Assembly (NCBI RefSeq): GCF_900747795.2
Contig: NC_041395.2
Location: 169,487,031-169,551,030, forward strand
Direction: 5' to 3'
Length of the DNA stretch: 64,000 nucleotides
Source of the DNA: Erpetoichthys calabaricus
Lineage: Eukaryota > Chordata > Cladistia > Polypteriformes > Polypteridae
In this document: positions 60,955-64,000 of the stretch, one piece after another
How positions within the stretch are numbered: position 1 is the first letter of the stretch
Layout of the letters: every line of letters starts with the position of its first letter
The notes under the pieces: generated by a model
Databases searched by the model: none
Seen by the model: the letters and a program-made list of their open reading frames with translations, nothing else
Told to the model about the DNA's origin: nothing
Position numbers and translations under genes: made by a program

Positions 60955-62572
60955 CAGTGGTGTGAAAAACTATTTGCCCCCTTCCTGATTTCTTATTCTT
61001 TTGCATGTTTGTCACACAAAATGTTTCTGATCATCAAACACATTTAACCATTAGTCAAATATAACACAAGTAAACACAAAATGCAGTTTTTAAATGATGG
61101 TTTTTATTATTTAGGGAGAAAAAAAATCCAAACCTACATGGCCCTGTGTGAAAAAGTAATTGCCCCCTTGTTAAAAAATAACCTAACTGTGGTGTATCAC
61201 ACCTGAGTTCAATTTCCGTAGCCACCCCCAGGCCTGATTACTGCCACACCTGTTTCAATCAAGAAATCAATTAAATAGGAGCTGCCTGACACAGAGAAGT
61301 AGACCAAAAGCACCTCAAAAGCTAGACATCATGCCAAGATCCAAAGAAATTCAGGAACAAATGAGAACAGAAGTAAGTGAGATCTATCAGTCTGGTAAAG
61401 GTTATAAAGCCATTTCTAAAGCTTTGGGACTCCAGCGAACCACAGTGAGAGCCATTATCCACAAATGGCAAAAACATGGAACAGTGGTGAACCTTCCCAG
61501 GAGTGGCCGGCCGACCAAAATTACCCCAAGAGCGCAGAGACGACTCATCCGAGAGGTCACAAAAGACCCCAGGACAACGTCTAAAGAACTGCAGGCCTCA
61601 CTTGCCTCAATTAAGGTCAGTGTTCACGACTCCACCATAAGAAAGAGACTGGGCAAAAACAGCCTGCATGGCAGATTTCCAAGACGCAAACCACTGTTAA
61701 GCAAAAAGAACATTAGGGCTCGTCTCAGTTTTGCTAAGAAACATCTCAATGATTGCCAAGACTTTTGGGAAAATACCTTGTGGACTGATGAGTCAAAAGT
61801 TGAACTTTTTGGAAGGCAAATGTCCCGTTACATCTGGCGTAAAAGGAACACAGCATTTCAGAAAAAGAACATCATACCAACAGTAAAATATGGTGGTAGT
61901 AGTGTGATGGTCTGGGGTTGTTTTGCTGCTTCAGGACCTGGAAGGCTTGCTGTGATAGATGGAACCATGAATTCTACTGTCTACCAAAAAATCCTGAAGG
62001 AGAATGTCCGGCCATCTGTTCGTCAACTCAAGCTGAAGCGATCTTGGGTGCTGCAACAGGACAATGACCCAAAACACACCAGCAAATCCACCTCTGAATG
62101 GCTGAAGAAAAACAAAATGAAGACTTTGGAGTGGCCTAGTCAAAGTCCTGACCTGAATCCAATTGAGATGCTATGGCATGACCTTAAAAAGGCGGTTCAT
62201 GCTAGAAAACCCTCAAATAAAGTTGAATTACAACAATTTTGCAAAGATGAGTGGGCCAAAATTCCTTCAGAGCGCTGTAAAAGACTCATTGCAAGTTATT
62301 GCAAACGCTTGATTGCAGTTATTGCTGCTAAGGATGGACCAACCAGTTATTAGGTTCAGGGGGCAATTACTTTTTCACACAGGGCCATGTAGGTTTGGAT
62401 TTTTTTTTCTCCCTAAATAATAAAAACCACTATTTACAAACTGCATTTTGTGTTTACTTGTGTTATATTTGACTAATGGTTAAATGTGTTTGATGATCAG
62501 AAACATTTTGTGTGACAAACATGCAAAAGAATAAGAAATCAGGAAGGGGGCAAATAGTTTTTCACACCACTG
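60955..62572 (+). mobile_element. Complete Tc1 transposon, 1618 bp
   Basis: Long terminal inverted repeats of about 215 bp (60955-61169 and 62357-62572) start CAGTGGTGTGAAAAACTATT and are nearly identical. The insertion is at TA, duplicated at 60953-60954 and 62573-62574. Each repeat has similar motifs at its outer and inner end (TATTTGCCCCCTT and AATTGCCCCCTTG), as in the IR/DR arrangement of Tc1 elements. It carries one uninterrupted transposase. Confidence 0.96.
61331..62353 (+). CDS. Tc1 transposase, DD34E, intact
   Basis: 340 residues, the full length for a Tc1 transposase, from ATG at 61331. Residues ~1-50 and ~65-110 form the paired-like double helix-turn-helix (KGYKAISKALGLQRTTVRAI), joined by the GRP hook at 59-61. 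The basic stretch GRFPRRKPLLSKK (~114-126) may act in nuclear entry. The catalytic triad is D153 (WTDESKVELF), D244 (LQQDNDPKHT) and E279 (SPDLNPIEMLW), with 34 residues between the last two, typical of Tc1. It ends at SY*, immediately before the right inverted repeat. No frameshift or stop. It binds its own TIRs and cuts and pastes at TA. Confidence 0.97.
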   Translation: MPRSKEIQEQMRTEVSEIYQSGKGYKAISKALGLQRTTVRAIIHKWQKHGTVVNLPRSGRPTKITPRAQRRLIREVTKDPRTTSKELQASLASIKVSVHDSTIRKRLGKNSLHGRFPRRKPLLSKKNIRARLSFAKKHLNDCQDFWENTLWTDESKVELFGRQMSRYIWRKRNTAFQKKNIIPTVKYGGSSVMVWGCFAASGPGRLAVIDGTMNSTVYQKILKENVRPSVRQLKLKRSWVLQQDNDPKHTSKSTSEWLKKNKMKTLEWPSQSPDLNPIEMLWHDLKKAVHARKPSNKVELQQFCKDEWAKIPSERCKRLIASYCKRLIAVIAAKDGPTSY

Positions 62573-62751
62573 TAAATGAAATAGTCCTCTTTGTAGTTAG
62601 GGTTCTCACGGAGTCACTTGATGCTGATGGTCATACAGACTTCTGGATTTTAATCCATCCATCATTTTTGGAACATCATGATACTTAGATTAGATGGTAG
62701 TGGCGCAAGCCACCACCAAAAGGACACCGTAAAAGGAAACAGAAGAGAGAG

Positions 62752-63028
62752 TCCAGGTCCTTCCTGTGTGGAGTTTGCATGTTCTCCCCGTGTCTGCATG
62801 GGTTTCCTCTGGGTGTTCTGGTTTCCTCCCACAGTCCAAAGACATGCAGGTTAGGTGGACTGGCGATCCTAAATTGTCCCTAGTGTGTGTGTGTGTGTGT
62901 GTGCCCTGTGGTGGGCTGACACCCTGCCCGGGGTTTGTTTCCTGCCTTGCGCCCTGTGTTGGCTGGGATTGGCTCCAGCAGACCCCGTGACCCTATATCC
63001 TGTAGTTAGGATATAGTGGGTTGGATGA
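62752..63028 (+). mobile_element. V-SINE body, 3' part of the split copy
   Basis: Resumes at CCAGGTCCTTCCTGTGTGGA. It continues through the central domain and a (GT)n expansion at 62885-62902 to GGGTTGGATGATGGATGG. Slightly diverged from the young copies. Confidence 0.85.
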
Positions 63029-64000
63029 TGGATGGAGTATTGTTTGGGTTTGAGCCATACTGACTTCTTAATTCACTCTGTGCTTAAGAACTGGACTCAT
63101 GTATTGATATTTTCCATCATTCTGTCTGTCTATCTCCTTTATGTCTTCATTCTTAGTTAAGGTTACTTGCTGGTTCTTTTTAGTGTATTAAGTTAACAGA
63201 TGAAAGCCAACAAACAGAGTACCCATGCATCACTCATGAGGACCACAAATTTCCGTGCAATTAATGCTCATGTCAAACTATCTCTTTATAGAGACCATAA
63301 TAGTGTATGAGACCTGTTACACTGAAAGGAAGAGGCATAATTATCAGTATTGCGGTTTTAGACTGTGAATTAATCAACATTCACTTCAGCAAAGAAAAGT
63401 TAACTCTGAATAACTTAGTGCTGATCAAAAAATGATTTTGTTTTATCTTATTAGCTGTTCTGTTGAACCCTGGAGATGAGCCACTGAAAGTGAAGGCTCT
63501 GAAGTCAGGAACGCTCTGCTCCCTTCATCTGTTGGCTGGTATTGGGTGGGTGGGTGTGTGTTTGTAACCATCACTGAGATTCCACATAGCCCATCTGTCT
63601 CGATATAGGCTGGGTGTAGCAAAATACATTTAATGCATAAGTAACGTGCCAGCCATGTTGTGTAGCAACAGTCAAATCTGAATATTTTACTTTTACTCTA
63701 GAGCTTTTTACTTGCTGTTTTTATAATGCAATGCAAATGATGAGGCAGAGCCACTAAAAGCCAGTTGCCTGGGATTTTTCCTTAAACAGCAGACAGTAGT
63801 TTAATAACCCCCATGAGGATCTTAAATTAGCAAAAGTGCACAGAGGCAGTTGTCTGAAACATCAGTACATTTGCTGCTTAAACAGCTGCTTGGTTTTAGT
63901 CAGAAGGTTTGGACATTTCTGTTTTTTTCATGGACATGTGGCAGCACAGGATGTGAAGAATGATGATATTTATAGTACAGTATTAGGCAGCTGTGAAGAG
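63029..64000 (+). other. EFHD1 intron 2, no exon recognised
   Basis: Searched by eye for the FLLIF... exon 3 sequence; not seen. No repeat recognised. Confidence 0.5.

Larger units (their letters stand above)
60674..62751 (-). mobile_element. L2-type LINE 3' end, split by Tc1
   Basis: (ACA)n and TTTATTTATATAGCACATTT at the left, then A-rich 3' UTR, resemble the minus-strand 3' end at 11327. The LINE resumes after the Tc1 at 62573 (TAGTTAGGGTTCTCACGGAG) and ends near 62751. Without the Tc1 it is about 460 bp. No coding part remains. Confidence 0.6.

Overview
This is a vertebrate, probably fish, genomic segment. It has spliced host coding sequence, dispersed eukaryotic tRNA genes and AT-rich non-coding DNA full of transposable elements. 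The most frequent repeat is a tRNA-headed SINE with the conserved central domain of the V-SINE superfamily and a (GGAT)n tail. With the LINE, Helitron, hAT and Tc1 families present, it points to a ray-finned fish; a non-teleost such as a bichir or reedfish fits best. The species is inferred, not read from a diagnostic gene.

Only one host protein gene is secure. It is a swiprosin-type EF-hand gene on the + strand, most like EFHD1. Exon 1 (41510-41775) and exon 2 (59854-60001) flank an 18.1 kb intron, and the gene runs off the right edge. Four tRNA genes are clear: Leu(TAA) at 7.86 kb, Thr(CGT) at 8.31 kb, Pro(TGG) on the - strand at 26.5 kb and Gly(TCC) at 39.7 kb. A weak unrecognised minus-strand open frame lies near 25.2-25.7 kb.

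Layout. From 0.6 to 5.8 kb: LINE 3' ends, SINEs and a hAT MITE. From 7.8 to 8.4 kb: a tRNA pair. From 11.3 to 18.7 kb: a 2.2 kb L2/jockey-type LINE, old SINEs, a long inverted repeat with a hammerhead-like core, and a 5'-truncated RTE/Rex3-like LINE. From 20.3 to 23.5 kb: two neighbouring Helitrons with heavy internal duplication. From 31 to 37 kb: a hAT element and a decayed Tc1 carrying nested insertions. From 33.7 to 46.8 kb: five copies of one 0.4 kb MITE, upstream of and inside EFHD1. From 53.8 to 56.3 kb: a third Helitron. From 60.6 to 63.0 kb: a SINE split by a LINE end, itself split by a Tc1 element with an intact DD34E transposase.

The most interesting points are the likely live or recently live Tc1, the Helitrons built from repeated copies of their own 5' ends and helicase fragments, the 3' tail shared by the SINE and an RTE-like LINE, and the MITE cluster around the EFHD1 promoter and first intron. 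No wholly new coding system was found.
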